64,000 nucleotides of DNA, taken from positions 1 to 64,000 of the forward strand of contig NZ_JQEC01000039.1 of assembly GCF_000764185.1 (NCBI RefSeq). The letters run 5' to 3'. The DNA is from Colwellia psychrerythraea. GTDB taxonomy: Bacteria > Pseudomonadota > Gammaproteobacteria > Enterobacterales > Alteromonadaceae. The notes beneath the pieces are model-generated. The model saw only the letters and a program-made list of their open reading frames with translations. It ran no database searches and had not been told where the DNA came from. Positions 10,506-19,877 of the stretch are shown in pieces. The first letter of the stretch is position 1, and each line of letters begins with the position of its first letter. The position numbers were made by a program, and so were the translations under genes.

Positions 10506-10844
10506 ATGCCAAAAATTATATTTTTACCCAATGCAGAATTATGCCCTGATGGCGCAGTAGTTGAAGCTGAAAAAGGTGAGAGCGTATTAAACGTTGCCTT
10601 GAGAAATGACATCGGCATTGAACATGCTTGTGAGAAAGTATGTGCCTGTACTACGTGTCACGTTATCATTCGTGAAGGTTTTGACTCTATCGAAGAAGGT
10701 GATGAACTAGAAGACGATATGCTTGATAAAGCATGGGGCCTAGAGCCTGAATCACGCCTAAGTTGTCAATCAATTGTTGGTGATGAAGATTTAGTAGTAG
10801 ATATCCCTAAATACACAGTAAATATGGTTTCTGAGAATCATTAA
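10506..10844 (+). CDS. fdx: [2Fe-2S] ferredoxin of the ISC system
   Basis: An adrenodoxin-type ferredoxin of 112 residues that supplies electrons for cluster assembly. The cluster cysteines are seen in 'HACEKVCACTTCHV' (three ligands) and in 'SRLSCQS' (the fourth). It is the last gene of the isc operon here. iscX, which follows fdx in enterobacteria, is absent and a terminator comes instead. Confidence 0.96.
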   Translation: MPKIIFLPNAELCPDGAVVEAEKGESVLNVALRNDIGIEHACEKVCACTTCHVIIREGFDSIEEGDELEDDMLDKAWGLEPESRLSCQSIVGDEDLVVDIPKYTVNMVSENH

Positions 10845-10870
10845 TTTTTAAGTAAAGCATAATTTTAGAG

Positions 10871-10905
10871 AGGGTAATAACGGTGATGTTATTGCCCTTT
10901 TTTAT
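10871..10905 (+). terminator. Rho-independent terminator after fdx
   Basis: An 11-bp stem (10871-10881 with 10888-10898, one G-T pair) with a 6-base loop, followed by a T-rich tract. It begins 27 bp after the fdx stop and closes the isc operon. Confidence 0.85.
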
Positions 10906-11114
10906 TTTGAAAGCAGATAACTTTATGTATATAAGGTTGACTGTTAAATAGATAAATATGGCTAAAAAAGCAATACTTTATTAGCAAACATTTAATGTAT
11001 TTAATAATGTTCAACATTGGTGAAAAATCTATATTCAATATAGATATAGAGAAAAAAGAGTAAATCAGCTGAGGTAATCATCTTCAATTTTTACTTACTG
11101 ATAATTATGTGAAG

Positions 11115-12680
11115 TTAACTTAGGTTTTGCGTTATTTTATTAAGCAACTCATCGAATTTAAAAGGCTTTAGCATAATATCATCCATACCAGCGTTAATAC
11201 TTTGCTCACCAATTTCGCTGGAGGCACTCGCCGAAAGTGCAAAAATGAGAGTGTGTTGGTTGTTGGCTTCCAATTCTCTTATTTTTTTTGTCGCTTCAAA
11301 GCCATCCATAATAGGCATTAAACAATCCATTAGAATGATATCAACCTTATTATTAATAAATTTCTTAACCCCCTCTTCACCATTTTCGGCTTCAATAATT
11401 TTCACCTGAGATTTATCAAGTGCCATTGAGACAATTCTACGATTTATCCGGTTATCATCAACAACGAGTACTGTTTTACCTTTAATTGAAACGTGCTTAG
11501 CGGGTCTTTCTACTGTTGAAGTCACGGGGGTTGGTTGCTCGCAAATAGGCAGAGATAAGTTAAAGCTAAAAATACTACCTTCACCTATGTCGCTTTGCAC
11601 ATCAATTTTACTACCCATTAATTTAATCAGTTGACTACTGATGGTTAAACCTAGGCCCGTACCGCCATACTCTCTAGTCGTTGAATAGTCGTGTTGAGTA
11701 AAGGGTTTGAATAATTTGCTAATCCGCTCTTGAGAGATACCGATGCCAGTATCTATAATAGAAAAATGAAGTTCACACACTTTATCGCTTAACGAAATGG
11801 TATTTAATTCAAGCCTAACATGGCCAGTTTTAGTGAACTTAATTGCATTATTCACTAAATTAATCAGTACTTGCTTTAGGCGAATATCATCAACCAAAAC
11901 ATGACGCAGCTCTTGTTCAGTAAAAACTGCTTCAATAACTAAATTATCACTTGCTTCAACACTGCTTCTACAGACCGCTATTACATCTAATACTAATTTT
12001 CTAATATCGGTTTGGCTTGGGTGTAATTCTACTTTATGTGCCTCTATTTTTGAAAAATCGAGTACTTGATTTATTATTGCTAGAAGTTGATCGCCAGAGC
12101 TGCCAATAGTATCGAGTAAAAACTTTTGCTGATCGTTAAGTGGCGTTTTAGCAAATTGTTGTACCATGCCTAAAATACCGTTCATCGGTGTTCTAAGTTC
12201 ATGACTCATGGAGGCAATGAACATAGTTTTAGCATTATTAGCGGCTTCAGCCTTCTTCATGGCCCGCTCTATTTCTTTTTTGTTCTTAGTTTGTAAATTA
12301 CTATGATCCTTAATCATTTTAGTCATCATTAACTCAGAGCTATTAACAACTCCTTGAATTAGTAAATAATTTTTTTCGTTAATAGTAGTTGGTTTACAAC
12401 TGAAATCGAGACATTCAATTCTGTGACCTACTTTTACTTCAAGCTTAAATCGATATTTACGCAGTTTTAAGGTTGCGTTATTAATTCGCTTGATCACAGC
12501 AAGTTCAAATAGCTCTGGAAGGCTAACCGCGGCAGGGATTTCATGAAACCAAGTTGCAAAAATTTGGTTATACTCAAGAATTTTTAACGAATTAATGTCA
12601 CAAAGCAACAGACCGAAATCCAAATTATCGAATAATTCAGGTAATAGTTTGTTGGAAGGAGAGGAAGCCGTGTTATTCAC
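11115..12680 (-). CDS. Hybrid sensor histidine kinase with C-terminal receiver
   Basis: 521 residues and no transmembrane segment, so probably cytoplasmic. Order: a weakly conserved PAS-like region (about 15-110), a short coiled coil, HisKA with the phospho-His at H160 in 'SMSHELRTPMNG', HATPase with N box 'NLVNNAIKFT', 'DTGIGIS' and 'GGTGLGLTIS' (about 265-375), then a receiver domain (about 402-520) with Asp452 in 'ILMDCLMP'. No Hpt domain or output partner is nearby. The start codon lies inside the 3' end of the truncated haemoglobin gene (8-bp overlap), suggesting translational coupling and a gas- or redox-related input. The input signal is inference. Confidence 0.88.
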   Translation of the reverse strand: MNNTASSPSNKLLPELFDNLDFGLLLCDINSLKILEYNQIFATWFHEIPAAVSLPELFELAVIKRINNATLKLRKYRFKLEVKVGHRIECLDFSCKPTTINEKNYLLIQGVVNSSELMMTKMIKDHSNLQTKNKKEIERAMKKAEAANNAKTMFIASMSHELRTPMNGILGMVQQFAKTPLNDQQKFLLDTIGSSGDQLLAIINQVLDFSKIEAHKVELHPSQTDIRKLVLDVIAVCRSSVEASDNLVIEAVFTEQELRHVLVDDIRLKQVLINLVNNAIKFTKTGHVRLELNTISLSDKVCELHFSIIDTGIGISQERISKLFKPFTQHDYSTTREYGGTGLGLTISSQLIKLMGSKIDVQSDIGEGSIFSFNLSLPICEQPTPVTSTVERPAKHVSIKGKTVLVVDDNRINRRIVSMALDKSQVKIIEAENGEEGVKKFINNKVDIILMDCLMPIMDGFEATKKIRELEANNQHTLIFALSASASSEIGEQSINAGMDDIMLKPFKFDELLNKITQNLS

Positions 12681-13032
12681 TTGTGGCTATTTGATCCATT
12701 AAACCAGAAATTAAAGTGATGATACTACTAATATCTTCTTGTTCAACACTCGCTTCATCCAGCGATTCTTCTAATAATTCAACCACTTCATGAAAGTGTG
12801 GCACCGTTATTTTATAAGGTGCATGTACCGCTCTTAAATCAACACGGGCATACTTGTCAGGGCCGCCTAACGCCGTTGCAATAAATTGCGTTTGATGAGA
12901 CATCAGCCTTTCCATATTAACTGTTTCAAAGTAGGGCGCAAGCTCTTCACTGTCTAGTATTTTTTGATAGAAATTTCCTACCACCATACTAAAGGTGTCA
13001 AAACCTCCGTACTTATCATATAAACTAATCAC
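12673..13032 (-). CDS. Group I truncated haemoglobin
   Basis: 119 residues, the usual length of 2-over-2 globins. It starts 'MISLYDKYGGFDTF', the family N-terminal signature. F21/Y22 in 'NFYQKIL' fit the B9/B10 positions, 'HQTQFIATALGGPDKY' is the E-helix/EF segment, and H70 in 'RAVHAPY' is the proximal haem ligand. Such proteins bind O2 or NO and may detoxify or relay them. The last codons overlap the start of the hybrid kinase gene, so the two are one transcription unit. Confidence 0.9.
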   Translation of the reverse strand: MISLYDKYGGFDTFSMVVGNFYQKILDSEELAPYFETVNMERLMSHQTQFIATALGGPDKYARVDLRAVHAPYKITVPHFHEVVELLEESLDEASVEQEDISSIITLISGLMDQIATSE

Positions 13033-13460
13033 TTTTAATATATCTCCTGATTTGTAAAAAATTCTACAGATCTCAACTCGAACTTAGTCTTATTGATAAG
13101 CGTGGGTATAAATCTGTGATTTTGCAACCTGTTTTTTCATAAAAATTATTGAATTAGTGTGCTTTATGATGATTTTGACTAGTTAGTCTGTTTAATAACC
13201 GAGTACAGTAACATGATTTTATTGTTATGAAGGATACAACAGCTTGAAACGAGCAATGTAGATGAGGATGTTGGTTAGTAAACTGATACTTGTTTATTGT
13301 GCTTTAAATTTATTATGAGGAGTCTTAAACGAACCAGCAATTCAAAGAGTATTTAATAATTTAACGTACTCAGTGATGCTGGTTATACTTTGTGTGTGGT
13401 AGGTCTCTGAACTTATTCCAATTCACGGTGAATAGCAGTCTGTAGTCTTAACCAATAAAG
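13033..13460. other. Intergenic region, nothing recognised
   Basis: This 428-bp stretch lies between the truncated haemoglobin gene (upstream side) and the end of the U32 gene. Only very short open frames occur on either strand. No tRNA, terminator or clear palindrome was found by eye. It must contain the promoter of the haemoglobin-kinase pair, but no good sigma-70 match could be singled out. Confidence 0.5.
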
Positions 13461-15818
13461 TTATAAGCCATTATAGTATTGCACATTGGTTGACCCCGAC
13501 ACCAGCGAGTTAAGCTTGTCTTGTGCATGTAATTGCTCGTTTGACAATTGATTAGCGTAGCCAATTGATTCACTGTTATCGTATTTAAGTAACTGTTCAA
13601 ACTGTTTAATCAAAAGCTGTTTATCGGGGGACTCTTTATCACCCGCGCCGATGTTAGTTAAATCAATCATGAAACCATCATATAACTGAGTTAAATCTTT
13701 GACTATTTCAGTATTTAAAAACTGGTCATCATTATAAATACTTGGGTAACCTGCTTTTTGTTTATCAATAGCAAAAGAAACACCTTTAAGGTTAGTGATA
13801 CTGGTTGATTTGTCGCAAGACAGCATACAACCATTATCGATACGTGGCTTTTCACAGCCCACACTTTGCTGGAAGAAACACTGCCTGCTAGTCATTAATA
13901 AAATCGGGTGATAAACACTGTAAAACATTTTGAAATTTTCAGGGCGTGCGATAGTCTTCATTTGTTGGCGGTTGATTTCATTAGAAATGAAAGCGCCACT
14001 ACAATTGAAAGATTCCTTCATCGCCAATAATGCATAGGAGTTGGTGGTGTTTAAGAACGGCCCTGCAATCCACTCAATACCTAACTCAAAGGCTCTATTA
14101 GCTATGCCGGTGTTATTGGTAACAATTAATTTAGGTTTTACTTGCTCTAAAATATTTACCGCAACATCATAATCTTTGCCAATTAATACAGAAGGAAACC
14201 AAGGGATAAGGCGAGGGTTCTCTTTGAAGAAACCAACATATTTAGTACAGCCACGTTTATAAGCGTCGGGTAGTTTAAAGTAAATATCGGCATCTGTTAC
14301 ATCACTAAGGTTAACGTCGCTTTCATCGCATATTAATAGGGATAATTTTGCATCTCCGTCTTTTTTAGCATGACGCACTAGTTTTGGTAGCTCTACCTCA
14401 GGTAGTACTGGAGTACCATCATTAAGTAGGGCAGCTATTTTATTCTTAAGTGCTGTAAGCTCTTTAAAGGGGATTGTGACGCTTTGTGGGATATTATTAG
14501 TGGTTAACTCGGTTAAGTTAAACTCGGCATTGTTAAAGCTTTTAAAACGTTTTTCAATGGCATTATGATCAAGGCAGTTTTTATCACTGGCGCTAAGTGA
14601 GCGTGTAGAATGCATAACATGTACTTGCTCTTGCATCACTTCTTCAGCAAAACTTTGTGTTATGATTTGGCCATGTGCTTCGTTAATTTTTATAGTAACA
14701 GTTAATGGCTGTCCTACTTCACCAGAGAATGCTAATGATAGCTTGCGCTTTTCAATACTAAGGTGTTTTATTTTATCAAATACATCAGCGTGTATTGCTT
14801 CTTTCTCATCATTTAAATTTTGTTCAACATCTTGTATTTGTACCACCGAAATCGCGTTACTTTTATCTATTGCGTGGTATTTAGAGTTATCACGTGGGTT
14901 TTCAATAAACATTGATTGGTTTAAATCGCCGCGCAAAAAGGCATTAGAAAAGTCACGGTTGAATACTTTGTAAAGGCGTTCGCCGTCTTCAAGTAATTTT
15001 CCGGTTTCTACAAAACCATCTATTTGTTTACGGAAACTATCAATAACTGTATGTACGTAACTTGCACCCTTGATACGGCCTTCTACTTTAAAGGAGTGAA
15101 CACCTGCTTCTATTAGTGCAGGTAAATCAAAAAATGCTGAGTTGTCTTTAATATTTAATGGGAATTTATTACCTGATTCGGTCGGTTTATATTCTTCACG
15201 ACAAGCTTGGCTACAACGGCCTCTATTACCTGAATTACCAACACTGGCAGAGGTGGAGTAACATAAACCAGAAAAAGCAACACATAATGAACCATGCACA
15301 AAGACCTCAGTAAGCACGTTTTCTTCATGTGATACTTTAGTTATAGCGCTGATTTCTTTTAAGTTTAATTCACGCGATAAGTTAACACGTGAAGCACCTA
15401 ACTTTTTCAAAAAGGGAATTTGGCCAATGTTATGGGTAGTTAACTGGGTTGAGGCGTGAATATCAAGCGTAGGAAAATGCTTTTTAAGGATGTACAGCAT
15501 GCCCAAATCTTGCACAATTACACCATCTAAAGTAGTGTTTGCCAATTTACTTAATAACTTAGCTAGAGTTTTGAATTCACGCTCTAGAATAATTATATTG
15601 AGCGTTAAGAATATTTGGCAGTCATATTCGTGTGCGAGTCTAATAATACCGACGAGTTCATCAAAAGAAATATTAGCAGCACGATTTCGGGCGTTAAAGG
15701 TATCTAAACCACAGTACACCGCATCTGCGCCAGCAATAATTGCCGCTTTGATCGCATCGATATCACCACCGGGGGCTAATAATTCTATTTTAGGACTCAT
15801 TTCTACAACTTTAGCCAA
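13461..15818 (-). CDS. rlhA: U32-family protein, RlhA-like (23S rRNA hydroxylation)
   Basis: 785 residues. The N-terminal U32 domain (about 8-300) starts 'IELLAPGGDIDAIKAAIIAGADAVYCG' and holds the family motif 'VFVHGSLCVAFSGLCYSTSASVGNSGNRGRCSQACREEY', whose cysteines are expected to hold a Fe-S cluster. A DUF3656-like middle part (about 365-480) is typical of RlhA rather than TrhP/YegQ. The C-terminal ~280 residues add a further cysteine-rich segment ('SRQCFFQQSVGC', 'NGCMLSCDKS'), making it longer than E. coli RlhA (roughly 650-670). In E. coli RlhA is needed for 5-hydroxycytidine at 23S C2501. Collagenase annotations for this family are misleading. Single gene, divergent from the GST gene. 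Confidence 0.75.
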   Translation of the reverse strand: MAKVVEMSPKIELLAPGGDIDAIKAAIIAGADAVYCGLDTFNARNRAANISFDELVGIIRLAHEYDCQIFLTLNIIILEREFKTLAKLLSKLANTTLDGVIVQDLGMLYILKKHFPTLDIHASTQLTTHNIGQIPFLKKLGASRVNLSRELNLKEISAITKVSHEENVLTEVFVHGSLCVAFSGLCYSTSASVGNSGNRGRCSQACREEYKPTESGNKFPLNIKDNSAFFDLPALIEAGVHSFKVEGRIKGASYVHTVIDSFRKQIDGFVETGKLLEDGERLYKVFNRDFSNAFLRGDLNQSMFIENPRDNSKYHAIDKSNAISVVQIQDVEQNLNDEKEAIHADVFDKIKHLSIEKRKLSLAFSGEVGQPLTVTIKINEAHGQIITQSFAEEVMQEQVHVMHSTRSLSASDKNCLDHNAIEKRFKSFNNAEFNLTELTTNNIPQSVTIPFKELTALKNKIAALLNDGTPVLPEVELPKLVRHAKKDGDAKLSLLICDESDVNLSDVTDADIYFKLPDAYKRGCTKYVGFFKENPRLIPWFPSVLIGKDYDVAVNILEQVKPKLIVTNNTGIANRAFELGIEWIAGPFLNTTNSYALLAMKESFNCSGAFISNEINRQQMKTIARPENFKMFYSVYHPILLMTSRQCFFQQSVGCEKPRIDNGCMLSCDKSTSITNLKGVSFAIDKQKAGYPSIYNDDQFLNTEIVKDLTQLYDGFMIDLTNIGAGDKESPDKQLLIKQFEQLLKYDNSESIGYANQLSNEQLHAQDKLNSLVSGSTNVQYYNGL

Positions 15819-15945
15819 TTAAACGGCAGTTAAATTTCAAAGGGGGGATTTTACTCGTATAATGGGCCAATGAATACTGTTTAAGTCGCTTATTTATCCT
15901 GAATCTTATCAAGGTAAATAATTGCAGTGCGGAATATGGCTAGCA

Positions 15946-16635
15946 ATGAATGAACGTTTTAATGAAAACACTAATGACACAAGTACCTTACCTATTCTTT
16001 ATTCGTTAAGAAACTGTCCCTATGCCATGCGCGCCAGATTAGCTATTTTTAAAGCGAAGCAGACTGTATTATTACGAGATTTAGTATTAAGTAATAAACC
16101 TGTAGAAATGATGGCCGTTTCTCCCAAAGGTACTGTGCCAGTAGTAGTGCTAAAAAATGGTATTGTGATCGAAGAAAGTTTAGAGGTTATGCTGTGGGCA
16201 TTGCACGAAACAGATCCCGCTGATTTATTGCATCGTCAGCAAGACGGTGCCTTATCAGCAATGCTTTTGCTTATAACTGAATTCGACAACGATTTTAAAA
16301 GATGTTTAGAGGCGTACAAATGTGCGAAGCGTTATCAGGAAGATAATGTTGCCCAGTGCCGAGATGCATGTGAGCTTTACATTAAAAAATTAGAGCAAGC
16401 GTTAACAAAGCACAGCTATTTGATCTCAGATAAAGAAAGTTTAGCTGACATTGCGTTAATCCCCTTTATTCGACAGTTTGCACGAATAGAACGGCAATGG
16501 TATTTGCAATCACCTTACCCAAAAGTAAGGCAATGGCTAAATAGTTACTTACAAAGTTCTGTCTTTACTAAAGTTATGGCAAAACATCCGTTATGGGTAG
16601 ATCACCAGCAAGATGTCTTATTTGGTGATAACTGA
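15946..16635 (+). CDS. Glutathione S-transferase family protein
   Basis: A thioredoxin-fold N-terminal domain with 'LYSLRNCPYAMRARLAI' (a Cys-Pro-Tyr in the position used by omega/glutaredoxin-2-like GSTs) and 'SPKGTVPVVVLKNGIVIEESLEVMLWAL', the glutathione-binding cis-Pro and Glu-Ser signatures. A helical C-terminal domain follows, ending 'YPKVRQWLNSYLQSSVF'. An upstream TTG at 15922 would add 8 residues; the ATG at 15946 is preferred because the domain starts close behind it. A catalytic cysteine suggests thiol transfer or dehalogenation rather than classic conjugation. Substrate unknown. Confidence 0.8.
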   Translation: MNERFNENTNDTSTLPILYSLRNCPYAMRARLAIFKAKQTVLLRDLVLSNKPVEMMAVSPKGTVPVVVLKNGIVIEESLEVMLWALHETDPADLLHRQQDGALSAMLLLITEFDNDFKRCLEAYKCAKRYQEDNVAQCRDACELYIKKLEQALTKHSYLISDKESLADIALIPFIRQFARIERQWYLQSPYPKVRQWLNSYLQSSVFTKVMAKHPLWVDHQQDVLFGDN

Positions 16636-16667
16636 GCAAATAGCTAAGCAAATAACTAGGCTGGAAA

Positions 16668-17228
16668 TTAAGCCAGTACGGATTTGGTTAATAACTCGCT
16701 GACAATGCGCTTTAGTAAAAAGGTTTCACGTTCTATGGAGAGACCTTTCTTATCACTTTTAGCCATTGTTTCTTCGTTGTGAGCTATGGCCTGATGGATA
16801 TTCATCCATATGGGATACATACCATTACTCAGCTCATGGGCTTCAAGTTCAGGCTCAAGTAATTCATCATCAATGGTGCAGGTATAACAATAAGACTGCA
16901 TATGAACAATATCAAAGTTATTTTTATGCCATGGCCTGAACTCCTCATAGAGGCCAAACTCGACAATGTTTTTGACATTATGAGCGCCAGTTTCTTCTTT
17001 AAGCTCACGAACTAGACCGTCGATATTACTTTCACCTTTATCTATGCCACCGCCGGGTAAGCTATAGTCGTGATAGCGCTTGGTATAAAGTAATAAAATA
17101 CTCTCACCTTTAAGTACTATGGCTCTGCTCGCTTTTCGAATGAAACATTTCGTCTCTGAGCAGTTAATACCTGAAGAGTGAACGTCAGGATGAATCGTTG
17201 ATTTTAGTAAGCGCATAATAAAGGACAT
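16668..17228 (-). CDS. Nudix hydrolase
   Basis: 186 residues. The full Nudix box is visible as 'GGIDKGESNIDGLVRELKEE' followed by TGA, with all metal-binding glutamates in place. About 35 residues precede the core domain and contain two cysteines ('NCSETKCF'). Nudix enzymes cleave nucleoside diphosphates linked to another group; nothing in the sequence names the substrate. It is convergent with the GST gene and divergent from the pseudouridine synthase gene. Confidence 0.85.
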   Translation of the reverse strand: MSFIMRLLKSTIHPDVHSSGINCSETKCFIRKASRAIVLKGESILLLYTKRYHDYSLPGGGIDKGESNIDGLVRELKEETGAHNVKNIVEFGLYEEFRPWHKNNFDIVHMQSYCYTCTIDDELLEPELEAHELSNGMYPIWMNIHQAIAHNEETMAKSDKKGLSIERETFLLKRIVSELLTKSVLA

Positions 17229-17424
17229 AATGAATTTCTACTGCTTTAGATGGGGGGCATTCGCTATTAATCAATGAAAAGCAATTAATGATAAAGAAAT
17301 TTTTTAGATTGTTCTCAATGTGACAACAGCTTAAAATAACTATTATAGATTTTGATTAACCTTATCAATATTGAATTGAGATATTTTATCCTAGATGTAC
17401 TTCTCTTTGGTGTACAAGTTTTGA

Positions 17425-19128
17425 GTGTTACCTATGCAAATGATTGAGCCATGTTTTACTCGTTTTAAATCCCCTATTGATTCTTATACTTTACCTGAAC
17501 GTTTTACTTTCCCTTTTTATTATCAGCCACACCCTTTATGTTTAGTGGCAGCAAAAGAGTTACAAGATACTTTAATTAAACTGCCCTTATCGCTGTTTGA
17601 TTATAACGAAAGTGGCAAGATGTTTGGTGTACTGATTGTTAAAAATAAGCAAGGGACTCTAGGTTATCTTTCTGGTTTCTCAGGAGCTTTAGCTGAAAAT
17701 AATGAGCTGCGTCATTTTGTGCCATTGGTAGATGACTCAACCAAAGCCGAGTTTTTTAAAAACGAACAAAAAATGATTAATGAACTTAATAACCAGGTTA
17801 TTTTGTTAGAAGCTAATCCAGACCTAGCCTTAAAAAAACAGATTTTAGCCCATCTATTATCTTCTGCTGAGCAAGCGACTTCTCAACTGCACAGTAAAAA
17901 TTTACGCCAAAGGCAAGCAAGAAAAGCTCGACGTGTCTTAGCTGAAAAATCATTGTTAGATGCTGAATTTATTCAATTGAAAGAACAGCTGGCGAAAGAA
18001 AGTGTTGCGGATAAAAACGAACTAAAGTATTTGAAACTCACTTGGCAAGAAAAGACAATTAAAGCTCAACAAGCAGTAGACAGTTTATTTGATGTAATAA
18101 CCTCGATAAAAAATAAAAGATCGTCAATGTCTAAAACACTGCAACAGAAGTTGTTTGCGCAATATCGTTTTTTAAACATTAATCAAGAAGTGAAGAATTT
18201 AACAGACTTATTTATTGATACAGCTTTCCATAATAAATACGGTGTACCACCAGCGGGGGCGGGGGATTGTGCAGCACCAAAATTATTACAATACGCCTTT
18301 AAAGTTGGCTTACAACCTATTGCTTTAGCCGAGTTTTGGTGGGGAAAATCACCTAAGTCTGAAGTAAGGCAACATAAAAATTTTTATACCGCTTGTATTG
18401 GTAAATGCCAACCTATATTAACGCATATGCTCAGCGGTATGATTATTGATGATAACCCGATGTTGAAAAATTTATCAAAAGATAAAAATGTAGAAATTAT
18501 CTATCAAGATGATGTGATGGCTGTTATCGATAAACCTAGCGAACTTTTGTCGGTACCAGGCAAAAGTATTAGTGACTGTGTTCATAGTAGAATGAAGTTA
18601 CTCTTCCCTAAAGCAACAGGACCACTTATTGTGCATCGTCTTGATATGTCGACCTCAGGCTTGATGGTTATAGCGTTAACTAAGCAAGCTCATAAAAATT
18701 TGCAGCAACAGTTTATCAAGCGCACTGTTGAAAAGAGATATGTTGCTTTATTATCTGGCTGCCCAAAACAGTTAATAGACCAGAAAGAGGGGCTAATAAA
18801 TTTACCTCTAGCTGGTGACTTTGATGATAGACCTAGACAAATGGTTTGTTTCGATACCGGCAAAGAAGCTCAAACAAAATGGCAACGAGTTGGTTTTGAA
18901 GAACAAAATGGCCAAACGTTAACGAGAGTACACTTATATCCTAAAACAGGGCGAACTCATCAATTGCGAGTGCATTGTGCACATCACTTAGGGTTTAACA
19001 CGCCAATTGTCGGTGATGATTTATATGGCACTACCGCAAAGCGTTTACATCTGCATGCTGAAACATTAAAACTAAAGCACCCTACAGCAGGTGAGGTTAT
19101 AGAATTTTATGCCGCGGCTAAATTCTAA
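17425..19128 (+). CDS. RluA-family pseudouridine synthase with long N-terminal extension
   Basis: 567 residues, GTG start (an ATG at 17434 is an alternative). The C-terminal ~210 residues are a RluA-type catalytic domain with 'HRLDMSTSGLMVIAL' (catalytic Asp407) and 'PKTGRTHQLRVHCAH', closest in length to RluA/TruC-type domains. The first ~350 residues are unusual: a region with a predicted coiled coil rich in Lys/Gln/Glu (about 110-240), then a conserved block 'GVPPAGAGDCAAPKLLQYA' with a cysteine pair further on ('CIGKC'). Similar long forms are known in marine gammaproteobacteria, but the role of the extension and the RNA target are not established. Confidence 0.8.
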   Translation: MLPMQMIEPCFTRFKSPIDSYTLPERFTFPFYYQPHPLCLVAAKELQDTLIKLPLSLFDYNESGKMFGVLIVKNKQGTLGYLSGFSGALAENNELRHFVPLVDDSTKAEFFKNEQKMINELNNQVILLEANPDLALKKQILAHLLSSAEQATSQLHSKNLRQRQARKARRVLAEKSLLDAEFIQLKEQLAKESVADKNELKYLKLTWQEKTIKAQQAVDSLFDVITSIKNKRSSMSKTLQQKLFAQYRFLNINQEVKNLTDLFIDTAFHNKYGVPPAGAGDCAAPKLLQYAFKVGLQPIALAEFWWGKSPKSEVRQHKNFYTACIGKCQPILTHMLSGMIIDDNPMLKNLSKDKNVEIIYQDDVMAVIDKPSELLSVPGKSISDCVHSRMKLLFPKATGPLIVHRLDMSTSGLMVIALTKQAHKNLQQQFIKRTVEKRYVALLSGCPKQLIDQKEGLINLPLAGDFDDRPRQMVCFDTGKEAQTKWQRVGFEEQNGQTLTRVHLYPKTGRTHQLRVHCAHHLGFNTPIVGDDLYGTTAKRLHLHAETLKLKHPTAGEVIEFYAAAKF

Positions 19129-19220
19129 TTCACTGGCATATAAAAAAAATGCGTTACTAAAGTATGTTACAAGATTTTATTAACGCTCTATGATTTTAAT
19201 TTAATCTACAGTTAATTAAT

Positions 19221-19424
19221 TTATACAGTTTCAACTTGATCCTGAAAAATTTCTTCAATGGTTAAGTTAAACAGCCTTGCCGCTTTAAATGCTAAGGGTA
19301 AACTGGGATCAAACTTACCCTTTTCAATGGCATTAATCGTTTGCCTTGATACTTCTAAGGCACTTGCAAGTTGAGCTTGTGTCCAGTCTCGCTCGGCACG
19401 TAATACTTTTAGACGATTTTTCAT
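19221..19424 (-). CDS. XRE-family HTH regulator, 67 residues
   Basis: A minimal Cro/CI-type repressor that is almost entirely a helix-turn-helix domain ('LKVLRAERDWTQAQLASALEVSRQTINAIEKGKFDPSLPLAFKAARLF'). Such short XRE proteins often regulate a neighbouring membrane protein gene. The start codon overlaps the stop of the upstream membrane protein gene by 4 bp (ATGA), so the two are translationally coupled. Likely target: its own promoter, where two palindromic 16-bp repeats are found. Confidence 0.9.
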   Translation of the reverse strand: MKNRLKVLRAERDWTQAQLASALEVSRQTINAIEKGKFDPSLPLAFKAARLFNLTIEEIFQDQVETV

Positions 19425-19843
19425 TGATACTTCCTATGGCCTGATATTACGGCCAAGCCATAGGTTATTACCATCAAGAAAACTATATGAGGCATTTCAG
19501 GCTGATACGTAATTAGCTTTATATCTTCTAACAGTTCATAGCTTAAGCCAATAACCAAGCCAACACCGAGCGCTAAAGCCATAGCTTCAAGCAAAATAGT
19601 GCGTTGCATTTCATCTAAACCACGTAAATAGTCTCTGTTGACAATTAACATTTTAAAACCTACAGCAAGGTTTATAAGCACAGCCGTAATTGTTAAAGCT
19701 GTGTTGAACTCCCAAATATATTTTGGAGCAAAAGCAGCTATTGCCATGGTGATCAGCCAAGCTGTAGTCCAGTTCCTTAAAGTGACTGTATTAGTCTTAT
19801 TTTTTGTTTGGTAGCTGCTATTTTCACATTTTTGTTTTGACAT
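19421..19843 (-). CDS. Unknown membrane protein paired with XRE regulator
   Basis: 140 residues from the ATG at 19843, chosen because AAAGAGAG stands about 10 bases upstream. An in-frame ATG at 19888 would run into the operator-like repeats. Four hydrophobic segments are visible: near 'AWLITMAIAAFAP', 'ALTITAVLINLAVGFKMLIV', 'AMALALGVGLVIGLSYELL' and 'IVFLMVITYGLAVIS'. A conserved-looking 'RDYLRGLDEMQRTILLEAMALA' lies between the second and third. No function is known to me. The 4-bp overlap with the XRE gene suggests the regulator controls or senses the state of this protein. Confidence 0.7.
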   Translation of the reverse strand: MSKQKCENSSYQTKNKTNTVTLRNWTTAWLITMAIAAFAPKYIWEFNTALTITAVLINLAVGFKMLIVNRDYLRGLDEMQRTILLEAMALALGVGLVIGLSYELLEDIKLITYQPEMPHIVFLMVITYGLAVISGHRKYQ

Positions 19844-19877
19844 AAGTAAACTCTCTTTTTTTAGATGAAATAAATAT

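Noticed and set aside
13033..13460. Hidden tRNA or small RNA gene in the gap
   Set aside because: No cloverleaf, CCA end, promoter-terminator pair or conserved fold could be found by reading both strands.
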